Positions 1 through 9,315 of a DNA stretch of 64,000 nucleotides are shown here, in pieces. The stretch is from Acetobacter aceti. Its GTDB lineage: Bacteria > Pseudomonadota > Alphaproteobacteria > Acetobacterales > Acetobacteraceae. The stretch lies in NCBI RefSeq assembly GCF_002005445.1, contig NZ_CP014692.1:2294001-2358000 (forward strand), given 5' to 3'. Position 1 is the first letter of the stretch, and every line of letters starts with the position of its first letter. Under the pieces are notes generated by a model. It ran no database searches, was not told where the DNA came from, and was given only the letters and a program-made list of their open reading frames with translations. A program made the translations under genes and the position numbers.

Positions 1-1080
1 TGGAGCTTCGTGCGTCGACGCATGGCGGCAGAACTTGGCCCTGACTGGCAGAAGCACTTTCGTGAATTTGGCCGTGAAGCGGCGGCGGCCGCCAGTCTCG
101 GACAGGTCCACAAGGCTGTTCTGCAGAATGGCGAAGTTGTCGCCTGCAAGCTGCAATATCCGGATATGACCACAACGGTCGAGGCTGACCTCAAACAGTT
201 CCGTATGGCCATGGGCGTTTACCATAAGCTGGATAACGCCATTCGCCAGGACGATGTGATCGAGGAACTGACCGACCGCCTGAGGGAAGAACTCGATTAC
301 AAGCGCGAAGCTGCGAACCTGCGGCTTTACGGTCTCATGCTGAAGAACTCGGCCGCTGTCACCATTCCGAAAACCGTTGATTCGCTCTGCACCCGCCGTC
401 TCCTGACAATGGAGTGGGTCAACGGACAGGGTCTGCAGAAGGTTCTCGACACCAACCCGTCACAGGAAGAACGGAACACCATGGCGCGCGCGCTTTTCGA
501 AGCGTGGTATGTGCCGCTCTACCGTTATGGTGTCATTCATGGCGACCCTCATATGGGCAACTTCACGGTCCGCGATGATCTCGGGTTCAATCTGCTAGAT
601 TTCGGAACCATTCGTGTCTTCCGTCCCCGTTTCATCCGGGGAATCATCGAACTCTGTGAAGGTCTGCGCACGAAAGATGAAGAGCGCGCCGCGCATGCAT
701 ACGAGATGTGGGGCTTTGACGGCCTGTCCCCTGACACGATAACTGTGCTCAACGAGTGGGCCAGTTTCCTCTACGAGCCTTTGATGGAAGATCGTGAGCG
801 CACGATCAATGAAAATGCCGAAACGATCTTTGGGCGCGATATAGCCGGGCGTGTCCATACCGGCCTGCAGAAAACAGGTGGTGTAAAACCCCCAAGAGAG
901 TTCGTTCTGGTCGATCGCTCCGCCATCGGTCTCGGTTCTGTTTTCATGCGGATTGGAGCCAAACTCAACTGGCACAGGATGTTTCAGGATCTCATCGCTG
1001 ATTTTGATGAAGACGCACTGGCGGAGCAGCAGGCAGAAGTCCTCAAGGCGGCCGGACTCTCTGAATTCATAGAGAAATAA
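1..1080 (+). CDS. AarF/UbiB (ABC1) kinase-like protein, 5' end outside window
   Basis: The reading frame is open from the first base, so the N-terminus lies outside the window. The visible part carries the marks of the atypical ABC1/UbiB kinase family: an Ala-rich loop (AAAASLGQVHKA), an ATP-site Lys in VVACKLQYP, the LDYKREAANL segment, and a catalytic loop and metal site in VIHGDPHMGN followed by LLDFG. Proteins of this family support ubiquinone biosynthesis or quinone and lipid handling at the membrane; the exact role here is inferred from family only. The KxGQ motif expected near the N-terminus would lie upstream. A strong hairpin follows 30 bases after the stop, so the gene probably ends its transcript here. 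Confidence 0.85.
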   Translation, partial: WSFVRRRMAAELGPDWQKHFREFGREAAAAASLGQVHKAVLQNGEVVACKLQYPDMTTTVEADLKQFRMAMGVYHKLDNAIRQDDVIEELTDRLREELDYKREAANLRLYGLMLKNSAAVTIPKTVDSLCTRRLLTMEWVNGQGLQKVLDTNPSQEERNTMARALFEAWYVPLYRYGVIHGDPHMGNFTVRDDLGFNLLDFGTIRVFRPRFIRGIIELCEGLRTKDEERAAHAYEMWGFDGLSPDTITVLNEWASFLYEPLMEDRERTINENAETIFGRDIAGRVHTGLQKTGGVKPPREFVLVDRSAIGLGSVFMRIGAKLNWHRMFQDLIADFDEDALAEQQAEVLKAAGLSEFIEK

Positions 1081-1110
1081 TTTTCTTTATTTTCAAAACA
1101 GATATTGCAA

Positions 1111-1141
1111 GGATTACAAAAAACACACGTTTTTGTAATCC
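1111..1141. terminator. Bidirectional terminator-like hairpin
   Basis: Two perfect 12-bp arms (1111-1122 and 1130-1141) with a 7-nt loop. The inner half of each arm is an A or T run, so the RNA would end a transcript from either side. It sits just after the AarF/UbiB-like gene. Confidence 0.7.
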
Positions 1142-1356
1142 CTGCCCAACACTTCCACACATGCATGTTCCTCTATGGACCGGTATTCTTCCACCATTTT
1201 CGTTACGTTACCGTAATATTTAATGTAAATTATAGAAAATAAAATCCATTGTATTTACATAATATTATTTAATAAAATCACAGTATTTATAATACAAAAA
1301 ATCACTAATATTCTGAACAACCCGAAAGCCGGGGTAATTTATTTGAGGATTACGCC
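1142..1356 (+). promoter_or_regulatory. AT-rich leader upstream of the 244-aa gene
   Basis: No gene is visible. The stretch is far more AT-rich than its surroundings and contains an 8-bp inverted repeat with arms ATGTAAAT at 1223-1230 and ATTTACAT at 1253-1260, separated by 22 nt. It presumably holds the promoter of the gene starting at 1357. A GAGG ribosome binding site lies about 10 nt before that start. No -35/-10 pair was assigned with confidence. Confidence 0.35.
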
Positions 1357-2091
1357 ATGTACGCCTTACTGTTTGCAGAACCAGTTCTTGATCGTGATGT
1401 TGTCCGTGTCGGCACCAGAGAAGGTATTTTTTCATCGCCATTAATTCGTGCCTGCGCCCACGGTGATCGTGAAGCGATCCGTGCTTTACTGATCGGGTTC
1501 TGGCCTTTCGTGCAGGCCTTCGAGCGCGCCATCGATCAACGCGTCGGGCACCTGCCTTTGCGCCCGCTTGTGGAGCGTTTCGGTCAGTCACGCGTGAAAA
1601 CATTTTTTTCGGAAGCACGTGACGCTGTCAGAGAGATGAAAGAAGAAGAGGGTTCGCACGCCCTGCTGTGGGTCGCTGGCGCCAAAGAGTTGGGGATTGA
1701 TCTGAATACAGATCATTACCCGCAGCTTTCCTCTATTGAAAATCTCATTCAGGCTTCAACCAGCGAAGATCCTGTTGAATTTTTTTCCTGGCTGGCAGGC
1801 GTGGAATATCTTGCAGAGGAGCTTTCAGCTTATCTGTGCCATGCTCCTGCCTTCACACGGGCATTTCCTTCCGGTCGCTGGATCTGGGGAGAGGCTCATA
1901 ATGCACATGACCATCATGGCCCATCACATCTTGAAATAGATGAAGATCTGGCCAGAGCCTATCACCCTTCAAACGACCCGGAAATTGTGGGAGCAACCAT
2001 GACTGCAAATATCCGCCGCTGCATTCAACTTTTTGACAGGGCAGCCACTCAGATACAGGACACTCTTGCCCAATCGGAAAAAGTTTCTTAA
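1357..2091 (+). CDS. Unknown 244-aa protein, possibly heme-oxygenase/TenA-like fold
   Basis: The product is soluble, has no signal peptide or membrane segment, and is rich in Glu, His and aromatic residues. It was not recognised as a named family. The helical pattern, the acidic-His stretch KEEEGSHALLW in the first half, a second Glu-rich helix (GVEYLAEELSAYL), and a late HLEID segment recall the metal ligands (Glu...His, Glu, HxxxDxxH) of heme-oxygenase-like diiron proteins. The last His expected in HxxxDxxH is replaced by Leu and the first spacing does not fit, so this is only a hint. The ATG is preceded by GAGG. The gene stands alone between a terminator-like hairpin upstream and a tandem repeat plus terminator downstream, so it is probably monocistronic. 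Confidence 0.7.
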   Translation: MYALLFAEPVLDRDVVRVGTREGIFSSPLIRACAHGDREAIRALLIGFWPFVQAFERAIDQRVGHLPLRPLVERFGQSRVKTFFSEARDAVREMKEEEGSHALLWVAGAKELGIDLNTDHYPQLSSIENLIQASTSEDPVEFFSWLAGVEYLAEELSAYLCHAPAFTRAFPSGRWIWGEAHNAHDHHGPSHLEIDEDLARAYHPSNDPEIVGATMTANIRRCIQLFDRAATQIQDTLAQSEKVS

Positions 2092-2144
2092 AATAAAGTT
2101 AAAATAAAGTTAAAATAAAGTTAAAATAAAGTTAAAATAAAGAA
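2090..2144. repeat. 11-bp tandem repeat, about five copies
   Basis: Four perfect copies of AAAATAAAGTT run from 2090 to 2133, followed by a fifth that differs in its last two bases (2134-2144). The array begins within the stop codon of the 244-aa gene, so the first copy overlaps its last base. Such an array can change copy number by slippage without altering the protein. Confidence 0.9.
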
Positions 2145-2199
2145 GGTTTGAATAAATATCTAATTTAATTTTAATATGATTGTGTCATTTTTTCAAGAG

Positions 2200-2244
2200 A
2201 AAATGCCTCTGTTTCTTCTTGATATAAGAAATAGAGGCATTTTT
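2200..2244 (+). terminator. Rho-independent terminator
   Basis: Arms at 2201-2217 and about 2226-2242 pair over 17 bases with one G-T pair, with an 8-nt loop, followed by a T run on the plus strand and preceded by an A run. It ends the transcript of the 244-aa gene and separates it from the GGDEF-EAL gene. Confidence 0.8.
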
Positions 2245-2304
2245 ATGGTGCATGAGAGGTGATAGAAGCATGAAGGGTCTAAAAAATAATATTTTTTCTA
2301 AAAT

Positions 2305-4656
2305 ATGACTAAATATGTTTTTTTCATACATCTCAGGAAGACGCTCGAAAACATTCCTTTCTTGCCGAAAGGACCGGTTATACCACCACGCCTGAGGGCA
2401 ATCGTCAGTGGGCAGCAGCGCAGAACCCTTCTCCGTCTGCTGCCTTTTCATCTGGCGGCGAACACCATCAGTGCGCCACTGACATTATCTTTTATTGAAA
2501 CCCGTCATCCATTTTATGGAACCGCGCTTCTCCTTATCATTGAAATACTCGTTTTAAGCTATACTTTATGTATATGTTTTTTCCAAAAATCCGCACTTTC
2601 TACAAAAAATTTTACGATCTTCAACACCCTCGTCGGTTTCTGCTGGGCCAGTCTTCCCGTTATCGTGTTTCCCGGCGGGTCAGATCAGGAACAGACATTG
2701 ATTGCAGGCGTCATCGTCGCTCTCATCGCAACGTCCCTGTCTGTATCACCACTATTCTGCGGAACTGTCGCCCTCGCTACCACCATCATCGCTGGCTGCA
2801 TGATCGCTCTGTTCTGGGCGTGGCTTCTGCAACCCGACACGCTTTATGTCGTGCTCATGATGCTGCTGGGAATCTATGCAGGCTTCATTCTTGGTCTGGG
2901 CCGTGCGGTCTCCATTCTGCTCAAACGCTATATCATCACAAGCATCGAGCTTGAAGAGCAGACTGAAATCGTCCGGCTGATGCTGCGGCGTTCTGATCAG
3001 AGTGTGGGAGAATGGGTTTGGGAAACGGATGTCAGAGGTCATCTGACAAGCGGCATCCCTGCACTCGAAGCCCTTTTTCAGATCCCTGAAGGTCTGTCAG
3101 GAAAACCGTTTCTACGAACACTTGAAGACTATGTTACGGCGCAGGCGCAGTGGCATCATCTTGCAGAATGCATGCACTCACGCCTGTTTTTTCGCGACCT
3201 GATCATTTCACTCAAAGGCGCGCATTCAGTCCGCGTTCTCTCCTTCACCGGACACCCTCTTTTCAACAATGATGAATTCACGGGATATAGAGGCATAGGG
3301 GCGGATATCACCAAAGATTACACTCTGGATCAGCAAGCTTCCTTCAGAGCCGCCCACGACAGCCTTACCGGCCTGCCGAACCGTTACGCCTATGAGGACT
3401 CCTTCCGGGCAGTTCTTGTAAAACTATCCCGCGAGCACATACCTTTTGCCCTTCTGGCGCTGGATCTCGATAAATTCAAACCCATCAATGATACATTCGG
3501 ACATGCTATTGGTGATCAGACATTAATCGAGATGTCAAAACGCCTTCAGACCTGCCTGAAGAACAACGACATGCTGTTCCGCATCGGTGGCGATGAAATG
3601 GTGCTTATCCATCAGAACGCCTCCCTCGATTCCGCGACACAACTGGCAACTGAACTCGTCAGCACGGTTGCCCGCCCGTTTTTCATCGCGGAGACAGCCA
3701 TCCAGTGTTCCATCAGCGCCGGGATTGCCCTGGCTCCTGCCGCAGGGTCCAATGAAAGCACCCTGCAGGAAGCGGCTGACCTGGCGCTTTACGAAGCAAA
3801 ACGGCATGGCGGCAACACGTACCGCGTGTTCGTCCCCTCCTACAGGGCAGTAGCCGATTCCCGCAGAGATCTGATCCGCGATCTTCGTGAAGCCATCCAG
3901 ACACACAGCATTACCCTGCATTATCAACCGATCATCAATGCTCAGACCCGCCAGCTGGCTGGGTTTGAAGCTCTGGCGCGATGGACTCACCCGGTTCTGG
4001 GGCCAATCCCCCCTGACCGATTCATACGCCTCGCGGAAGAAGCTGGTCTGATGCACGATCTGGGCCATGCTCTTCTTGATGAAGCCTGCCGCACGGCGCA
4101 TTCATGGCCTCATAATCTGTGGGTATCGGTCAATATTTCAGTCGATCAGCTCTATCATCGCAACTTCATCGGAGAAGTCAGAAGAATTCTGAAAGAAACG
4201 TCCTATCCCCCAAGACGACTCCAGCTCGAGGTCATTGAAACCATCTTTATGGAATCTGACGCCGCTACTTACAGTGTTTTACAGGAACTGGATTCGCTCG
4301 GCGTCCGGATTGTTCTGGATGATTTCGGAAAAGGCTATTCCTCTCTTGGATATCTGAGGTTTTTTCCATTCTCGAAGATCAAACTCGACGCAAGCTTCGT
4401 CCGGGACATGCTGTCAGACTCCCGCAGCGCCGCTATTGTCAGCGCAGTAATCGCGCTGGCAGGCGATCTGGGAGTGGCGGTCACAGCGGAAGGCGTCGAA
4501 ACAGAAGAGTATTTTTACAGGCTGAGCAGCAAAGGCTGCACCGAAGTCCAAGGCTATCTCTTCGGATACCCCATGTCACAGGATAAGGTTGCATCCTTCA
4601 TCGCAGGACATTTTCGACGGGTTCCCTTCGTGAACCAGAGCACCCTGCAATCATGA
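2305..4656 (+). CDS. Membrane-bound GGDEF-EAL protein (c-di-GMP turnover)
   Basis: A 783-aa protein. Residues about 45-210 form several membrane segments, residues about 225-340 look like a PAS-type sensor region, about 345-500 form a GGDEF domain and about 520-770 an EAL domain. The EAL residues needed for phosphodiesterase activity are all visible: FEALARW, NISVDQL, EVIET, DDFGKGYSS, KLDASF, EGVET and QGYLFG. The diguanylate cyclase signature reads GGDEM rather than GGDEF, and the inhibitory RxxD site is KNND. The protein is therefore expected to act mainly as a c-di-GMP phosphodiesterase, though this is inference. No strong ribosome binding site precedes the chosen ATG and a later start is possible. 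Confidence 0.88.
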   Translation: MTKYVFFIHLRKTLENIPFLPKGPVIPPRLRAIVSGQQRRTLLRLLPFHLAANTISAPLTLSFIETRHPFYGTALLLIIEILVLSYTLCICFFQKSALSTKNFTIFNTLVGFCWASLPVIVFPGGSDQEQTLIAGVIVALIATSLSVSPLFCGTVALATTIIAGCMIALFWAWLLQPDTLYVVLMMLLGIYAGFILGLGRAVSILLKRYIITSIELEEQTEIVRLMLRRSDQSVGEWVWETDVRGHLTSGIPALEALFQIPEGLSGKPFLRTLEDYVTAQAQWHHLAECMHSRLFFRDLIISLKGAHSVRVLSFTGHPLFNNDEFTGYRGIGADITKDYTLDQQASFRAAHDSLTGLPNRYAYEDSFRAVLVKLSREHIPFALLALDLDKFKPINDTFGHAIGDQTLIEMSKRLQTCLKNNDMLFRIGGDEMVLIHQNASLDSATQLATELVSTVARPFFIAETAIQCSISAGIALAPAAGSNESTLQEAADLALYEAKRHGGNTYRVFVPSYRAVADSRRDLIRDLREAIQTHSITLHYQPIINAQTRQLAGFEALARWTHPVLGPIPPDRFIRLAEEAGLMHDLGHALLDEACRTAHSWPHNLWVSVNISVDQLYHRNFIGEVRRILKETSYPPRRLQLEVIETIFMESDAATYSVLQELDSLGVRIVLDDFGKGYSSLGYLRFFPFSKIKLDASFVRDMLSDSRSAAIVSAVIALAGDLGVAVTAEGVETEEYFYRLSSKGCTEVQGYLFGYPMSQDKVASFIAGHFRRVPFVNQSTLQS

Positions 4657-4763
4657 CTTTCTTCTCACTGGACGGACATATCCCATTTCTGCTCCACTCT
4701 TTTGTGAATATCCGCTTCACAAAATGATACTCTGTAATCTCAGGTATCTGGCAGGGACGAGTC

Positions 4764-5333
4764 ATGAACACAGAGTCCAGACTGAACTTTTCTGTTCTTT
4801 TAGGAAGTCTACGCAAATCATCACTCAACGCGGCAGTCGCCCGGGCGTTGCCTGAACTGGCACCATCAGGCGTATCGATTACGCCTTTGGGATCAATCGG
4901 TGACTTCCCGCACTACGATGCCGATTTGCAGGAGAGCAGTTTTCCTGCCCCGGTTATAGCCATGGCTCAGCAGATTGCCGCCTCCGATGGCGTCATCATC
5001 GTTACGCCTGAATATAATTATTCCGTACCTGGTGTTCTTAAAAATGCGATCGACTGGCTTTCCCGGGTCTCGCCACAACCCTTTATCAATAAGCCGGTGG
5101 CGATTCAGACCGCCTCGCCGGGCCTCATCGGAGGTGCTCGCGCACAGTACCATCTTCGTCAGTCACTGGTCTTTCTGGATGCATTTGTTCTCAACAAGCC
5201 GGAAGCAATGATCGGGCAGGCCACGCAAAAAATAGATCCGGAAAGTCTGCAACTGACGGACGTTGGGACGAGGGAATTTCTTACCCGCCAAATCAGCGCC
5301 CTGGTCGCACTCGCCGCGAGAGTGCGTGAATAA
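4764..5333 (+). CDS. NADPH-dependent FMN reductase family protein
   Basis: A 189-aa flavodoxin-like reductase. The FMN phosphate loop is visible near the N-terminus as LLGSLRKSSLN, and the family hallmark TPEYNYSVPGVLKNAIDW is complete in the middle. The length is normal for the ChrR/azoreductase-like family, which reduces quinones, chromate or azo dyes with NAD(P)H. The physiological substrate cannot be told from sequence. The gene is about 100 bases after the GGDEF-EAL gene and converges on the RNA helicase gene, with a GC-rich hairpin in between. Confidence 0.88.
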   Translation: MNTESRLNFSVLLGSLRKSSLNAAVARALPELAPSGVSITPLGSIGDFPHYDADLQESSFPAPVIAMAQQIAASDGVIIVTPEYNYSVPGVLKNAIDWLSRVSPQPFINKPVAIQTASPGLIGGARAQYHLRQSLVFLDAFVLNKPEAMIGQATQKIDPESLQLTDVGTREFLTRQISALVALAARVRE

Positions 5334-5353
5334 AGCAGAGTATCAAACGACAA

Positions 5354-5385
5354 CGGGGGAAACAGCCTTCCGGCCACTTCCCCCG
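5354..5385. terminator. Hairpin between convergent genes
   Basis: 8-bp GC-rich arms (CGGGGGAA at 5354-5361 and TTCCCCCG at 5378-5385) lie between the FMN reductase and RNA helicase genes, which converge here. There is no clear T run on either side, so termination activity is a guess from position and stem strength. Confidence 0.45.
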
Positions 5386-5413
5386 CACCAGACAACCCGG
5401 TCAGTTTTAATCT

Positions 5414-7162
5414 TTACCGACGCTTACGTGAGGAATCACGAGCCGGATCGCCTCCGGCGCGACGTGGCTTGGTGGAGCGTGAACCCGGGGCCCGTCCACG
5501 CGGCGAGGGCGCTTCGTTGCCAGTGGGCGCCTTGGCGGGCTCGATCTTGATTTCGTCGGCATCCGCAGCAGAAGCACATTCCGAAAACCGCTGCGCTTTT
5601 TCAGGCGAGATTTCCACAAGAGTATAAGTCGGCGCGATCCGGATGGAACCGATGTCTTTCTTGGTGACACCACCCAGACGACAGATAACTGGCACAAGCC
5701 ACTTGGGATCAGCCTTGTCAGCACGTCCTACGGAAAGCTTGAACCAGCTTCCGCCTTCCATCTGCTTGCGCTCCCGGGGTTCACGTGGCTCGCGAGGTTC
5801 CCGCTGCTCGCGTCCCCCTTCTCTTGGAGCCCGTGCAGGTGCGCTGGACGGGGCAATCGGCCGAACCCTGACAGGCTGCGGCAGACCCTTGTTCCACAGA
5901 AACACCAACGCTGCCGCCAGTTGCTCAGGTGTCCGCTCGGCAATCAGGCGTTCGACAAGCGGCTTTACATTTTCCGGTGTTTCACGGGTCAGCGCTTCAC
6001 TGGTGATCAGACGTTCGGTATCCGCTTCGTGGATCTGATCCAGAGTCGGGGCCGTGTTCCATGTGACGTCGACGCCTGCGGCCTGCATAAGACGATCTGC
6101 CTGACGCTTCTTCGACGGCACGGTAACCAGAACGCAGATACCCTTGCGGCCCGCACGGCCGGTACGTCCCGAACGATGCAGCAGGGTGGCCGGGCTACCG
6201 GGCAGGCTGGCGTGAATCACCAGTCCGAGTGAGGGCACATCAATGCCGCGCGCCGCGACATCCGTGGCCACGCAGACGCGGGCCTGCCCGTTGCGCAGAC
6301 TTTCGATCGCCCGGCTACGCTCGTTCTGCCCCAGTTCGCCGGAGATCGCGACGGAAGAAAAACCGTGTTGCAGAAGGGCTGCATGCAACTGACGCACGCC
6401 TTCACGCGTGTGGCAGAACACCATCGAACACGGGCTTTCGATCAGCCGCAGCGTATTGATGATCGCGCCAATCGTGTCGTTCTGATCCGCAAGAATGGCG
6501 CGGTATTCGATGTCGGTATGCGGCTCGTTGTCGCCAATCGTGTCGATGCGCAGCGCGTCATGCTGATAACGCTTGGCGAGACGGGCGATTTCGCGGGCGA
6601 TCGTCGCCGAGAACAGGAAGCTGCGACGATCCTGCGGGGTGGCGTCAAGCAGCGTCTCCAGCTCCTCGCGGAAGCCCAGATCAAGCATCTCGTCAGCTTC
6701 GTCGAGAACGGCGACCTTGAGGCCGGAAAGGTTCAGGTTTTTCCGCGAAAGATGATCGCACAGACGGCCCGGCGTGCCGACCACAATGTGGCAGCCCATC
6801 GACAGGGCGCGCGCTTCCTTGCGCGGCTCCATACCGCCTACACAGGACACGATGCGTGCGCCGGTGTCGGCGTAGAGCCACTCCAGTTCGCTTTTCACCT
6901 GCAGGGCAAGCTCACGGGTCGGCGCGATGACCAGCGCCAGCGGTGTAGGTGCGGGAGCAGCCTTGCCGTGCTCATCAAGCAGTTCGTTGGCCATAGCCAG
7001 ACCAAAAGCGACGGTCTTGCCGGACCCCGTGCGTGCGGAGACGAGCAGATCCCGTCCCTTTGCCTTTTCATCAAGAACAGCCTCCTGAACGGGCGTTGGC
7101 TCCTGATAGCCGCGTTCGGCAAGAGCGTGCGCAAGCGTGGGGACTGTGTCCGGAAAAGGCAT
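5414..7162 (-). CDS. DEAD-box RNA helicase with DbpA-type RNA-binding tail
   Basis: A 582-aa helicase. Motif I is SARTGSGKT (about 42-50), motif II is the DEAD box at 154-157, motif III is SAT at 185-187, and motif VI is HRSGRTGRAG. After the two RecA domains comes a basic RE/PR-rich linker and then a DbpA-like RNA-binding domain (about 470-540, with GGVTKKDIGSIRI). The last part is basic and low in complexity. This architecture fits DeaD/CsdA or DbpA-type helicases that remodel rRNA during ribosome assembly or cold adaptation; which one is not certain. The gene is transcribed alone on the minus strand. Confidence 0.92.
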   Translation of the reverse strand: MPFPDTVPTLAHALAERGYQEPTPVQEAVLDEKAKGRDLLVSARTGSGKTVAFGLAMANELLDEHGKAAPAPTPLALVIAPTRELALQVKSELEWLYADTGARIVSCVGGMEPRKEARALSMGCHIVVGTPGRLCDHLSRKNLNLSGLKVAVLDEADEMLDLGFREELETLLDATPQDRRSFLFSATIAREIARLAKRYQHDALRIDTIGDNEPHTDIEYRAILADQNDTIGAIINTLRLIESPCSMVFCHTREGVRQLHAALLQHGFSSVAISGELGQNERSRAIESLRNGQARVCVATDVAARGIDVPSLGLVIHASLPGSPATLLHRSGRTGRAGRKGICVLVTVPSKKRQADRLMQAAGVDVTWNTAPTLDQIHEADTERLITSEALTRETPENVKPLVERLIAERTPEQLAAALVFLWNKGLPQPVRVRPIAPSSAPARAPREGGREQREPREPREPRERKQMEGGSWFKLSVGRADKADPKWLVPVICRLGGVTKKDIGSIRIAPTYTLVEISPEKAQRFSECASAADADEIKIEPAKAPTGNEAPSPRGRAPGSRSTKPRRAGGDPARDSSRKRR

Positions 7163-7239
7163 GATTTAGATAGGTCCTGGAACGGGGAGGCTGGAAGCCG
7201 GGCATAAAGAGAAATCTCTGGAAAAGCCAGCGTCAGCTC

Positions 7240-7274
7240 ATAAAAAAGAACGGGCGCCCGGAAAGGAGCGCCCG
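7240..7274 (-). terminator. Terminator of the porin gene
   Basis: Arms CGGGCGC (7251-7257) and GCGCCCG (7268-7274) form a GC-rich stem. On the minus strand it is followed directly by a T-rich run (7240-7250). It lies just downstream of the porin stop codon. Confidence 0.8.
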
Positions 7275-7296
7275 CATGCCCTGTATGCAGCCATAT

Positions 7297-9153
7297 TTAC
7301 TGAAATGGCAAATACCGGAAATCGAAGAAAAGCTGACTCTCGGATGTGTGAGGCTTGCCACCGGAGCCTTCCCAGGCCTGCACACGGGAATAGGCCAGTT
7401 GGGTCCCGAATTCGACCGTCCCGAAACGACCCTTGAAAAAGCGCCACCATGCGCCAATCGTGCCTTCCATGACACTGTGGATGTTGGCTGTGCAGGGCAT
7501 GGAGGACATTTCAATGTTGCAGCCCGTATTGATCGCATTCGGGTTGCCATAGCCATAAGCGGCGCCATTCAGCGTCGAGTAGTTACGTCCAGCCCACTGC
7601 GTGCCGAAATAGCCATACACGTCGAATCTCGGATTGGGATGAGCGATGATACCTGCGGTACCCTGCGCCGAGAACAATGGCTGGGGCTTGCCCTGAGCGT
7701 TGATGGTGGCGTCAGGCAGAAGAACCGAACCGTAGCGGCCAATCCCGTAACCCGCCAGGCCAGCAATACGCACTTCGACAACATGAGGGACGACAGGCAG
7801 GATCATGGAGCCGCCGCCGCCGCCCGTGGGCGCGGTGTAGTTGTGCCCTCCACCTTCCCATGACACGCGGTCATGCGCGAAATGCGCGATGCCTTCGATT
7901 TCGTAATGGCCCCAGTGAGGGTCATAGGCCATCTTGGCGATCACGTCCGGTGCAATCTCGTTCGAGAAAGGCCCATTGTTGGTCAGGCCCGTGCCATCCT
8001 TGTTGATGGTCGCCACCCTGCCGCCCGGCAGGACCACCCGCTCATCACCCTGTGTCGTGTAACCAGTCGTATCATACAGGGTCTGGGGATTCTCGATGGA
8101 CAGGCCAAGCCAGAGCTTGTGGTTGAAGAAATCCTGCGTGATACGAACCTGCCATTGCCGCGCCCATGTCTGGCCGGCAAGCATCGCGGCGTCGATCGTT
8201 TCCGGCAGACTTTCCTGCCGCGGCACGATACCGATACGTCCCGGCGTCAGCATGCTCCATGCCTGACCAGCCAGAAAATGGAAGTTTTCCTTGCTGTTAT
8301 CGTAAACAAGATAGGCCTGACGGAGGCGCGGCGAATAGCTGTTGCTCTCATAAGCATTGGTTGTATCGGCACCCGCGCCGAAATCGGTTTCAAAGAAGCC
8401 CGAAATGGTTTCGTACTGATCGATAGTGCCCTTCAGCATAAGGGAAAGACGGCTGTAGCGCGCGGCTCCCTCAAAGCTGTTCGTATGATAGTTCGGGCTG
8501 TTCTTGAAAGGCAGTCCTGACCAGTAAGTGAAGGTGCCCGTGGACATCTGGCGATTTTGCAGAACTGTCGCGGCGTCAACAAATCCGCCAAGTGCGATCG
8601 TCACCGGTCCTACGTGAAAGACGCCATGGTCGCCAACAGCGCCCGCAGCCTGTGCGCCCACGCTTTCACGCGGATGCGGACCAACGCCGTTTTCAGCCGT
8701 ATGGGCAATCGTGTCTTCCGAACGATGAGCAGTCACCGTCTTGATCGTCGGGATGTCGTCCGTCACGAAAGTCGGATGCGCGTCCGGTTCATGCCGATGC
8801 GGGTTTGCACGCACAGGCTCCTCGATCTCTGTCTCGGGCATGGCCTCGTTGTTGGCCGTCATGATTTTCTGACGTGTCGCCTTGCTCAGCCCGGCATGAC
8901 CGGCTGTCTGGCCAGCCATGGTCTTCCTTGCGACAAGCTGCTTCTGAAGGCCCATGAGAGCCTTGGTCAGCTGCGCCTGCTGCTGCTGAATCCGAGCGAT
9001 CTGCTGCTCCATGAGCTCCAGTGATTCGCTCTGTTCGTCAGCATAGGCTGCAAGAGGAAAAAATGCTGCCCCGGCACAAAGCAGGAAAGTGAGGGAATAA
9101 CAGGTCCGGCGGAAAAACGTCGGGCATTGGGGCATGGAGGAGGAGCGTCCCAT
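7297..9153 (-). CDS. Outer-membrane porin with N-terminal coiled coil (DcaP-like)
   Basis: A signal peptide with a hydrophobic core ending near AAYADEQ is followed by a Gln-rich coiled coil (MEQQIARIQQQQAQL) of the kind that trimerises DcaP/OprP-like porins. A charged, His-rich linker and a long beta-strand domain follow, ending in an aromatic residue close to the C-terminus (RYLPFQ). The beta domain contains segments such as SMLTPGRIGIVPRQESLPE that fit DcaP-type porins; the substrate is unknown. The frame is open to 9285, but the 45 upstream residues would bury the signal peptide, so the start is placed at the ATG at 9153; the ATG at 9135 is an alternative. The gene is divergent from dapF and has its own terminator. 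Confidence 0.78.
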   Translation of the reverse strand: MGRSSSMPQCPTFFRRTCYSLTFLLCAGAAFFPLAAYADEQSESLELMEQQIARIQQQQAQLTKALMGLQKQLVARKTMAGQTAGHAGLSKATRQKIMTANNEAMPETEIEEPVRANPHRHEPDAHPTFVTDDIPTIKTVTAHRSEDTIAHTAENGVGPHPRESVGAQAAGAVGDHGVFHVGPVTIALGGFVDAATVLQNRQMSTGTFTYWSGLPFKNSPNYHTNSFEGAARYSRLSLMLKGTIDQYETISGFFETDFGAGADTTNAYESNSYSPRLRQAYLVYDNSKENFHFLAGQAWSMLTPGRIGIVPRQESLPETIDAAMLAGQTWARQWQVRITQDFFNHKLWLGLSIENPQTLYDTTGYTTQGDERVVLPGGRVATINKDGTGLTNNGPFSNEIAPDVIAKMAYDPHWGHYEIEGIAHFAHDRVSWEGGGHNYTAPTGGGGGSMILPVVPHVVEVRIAGLAGYGIGRYGSVLLPDATINAQGKPQPLFSAQGTAGIIAHPNPRFDVYGYFGTQWAGRNYSTLNGAAYGYGNPNAINTGCNIEMSSMPCTANIHSVMEGTIGAWWRFFKGRFGTVEFGTQLAYSRVQAWEGSGGKPHTSESQLFFDFRYLPFQ

Positions 9154-9315
9154 TTCTTGAAAGAGTTTTGCGTCAAAACATTTCTTATTAAAGACATTTA
9201 ATAATAAACCACTATGTAAATTGTCATTGAAAAAAAATTTAAGAAACCCGACAAAACACGTCCGAACGGTATTTTTTTCCTGCAAAACCGTGCATTGCGG
9301 AGGTTTTTGGCCTAA

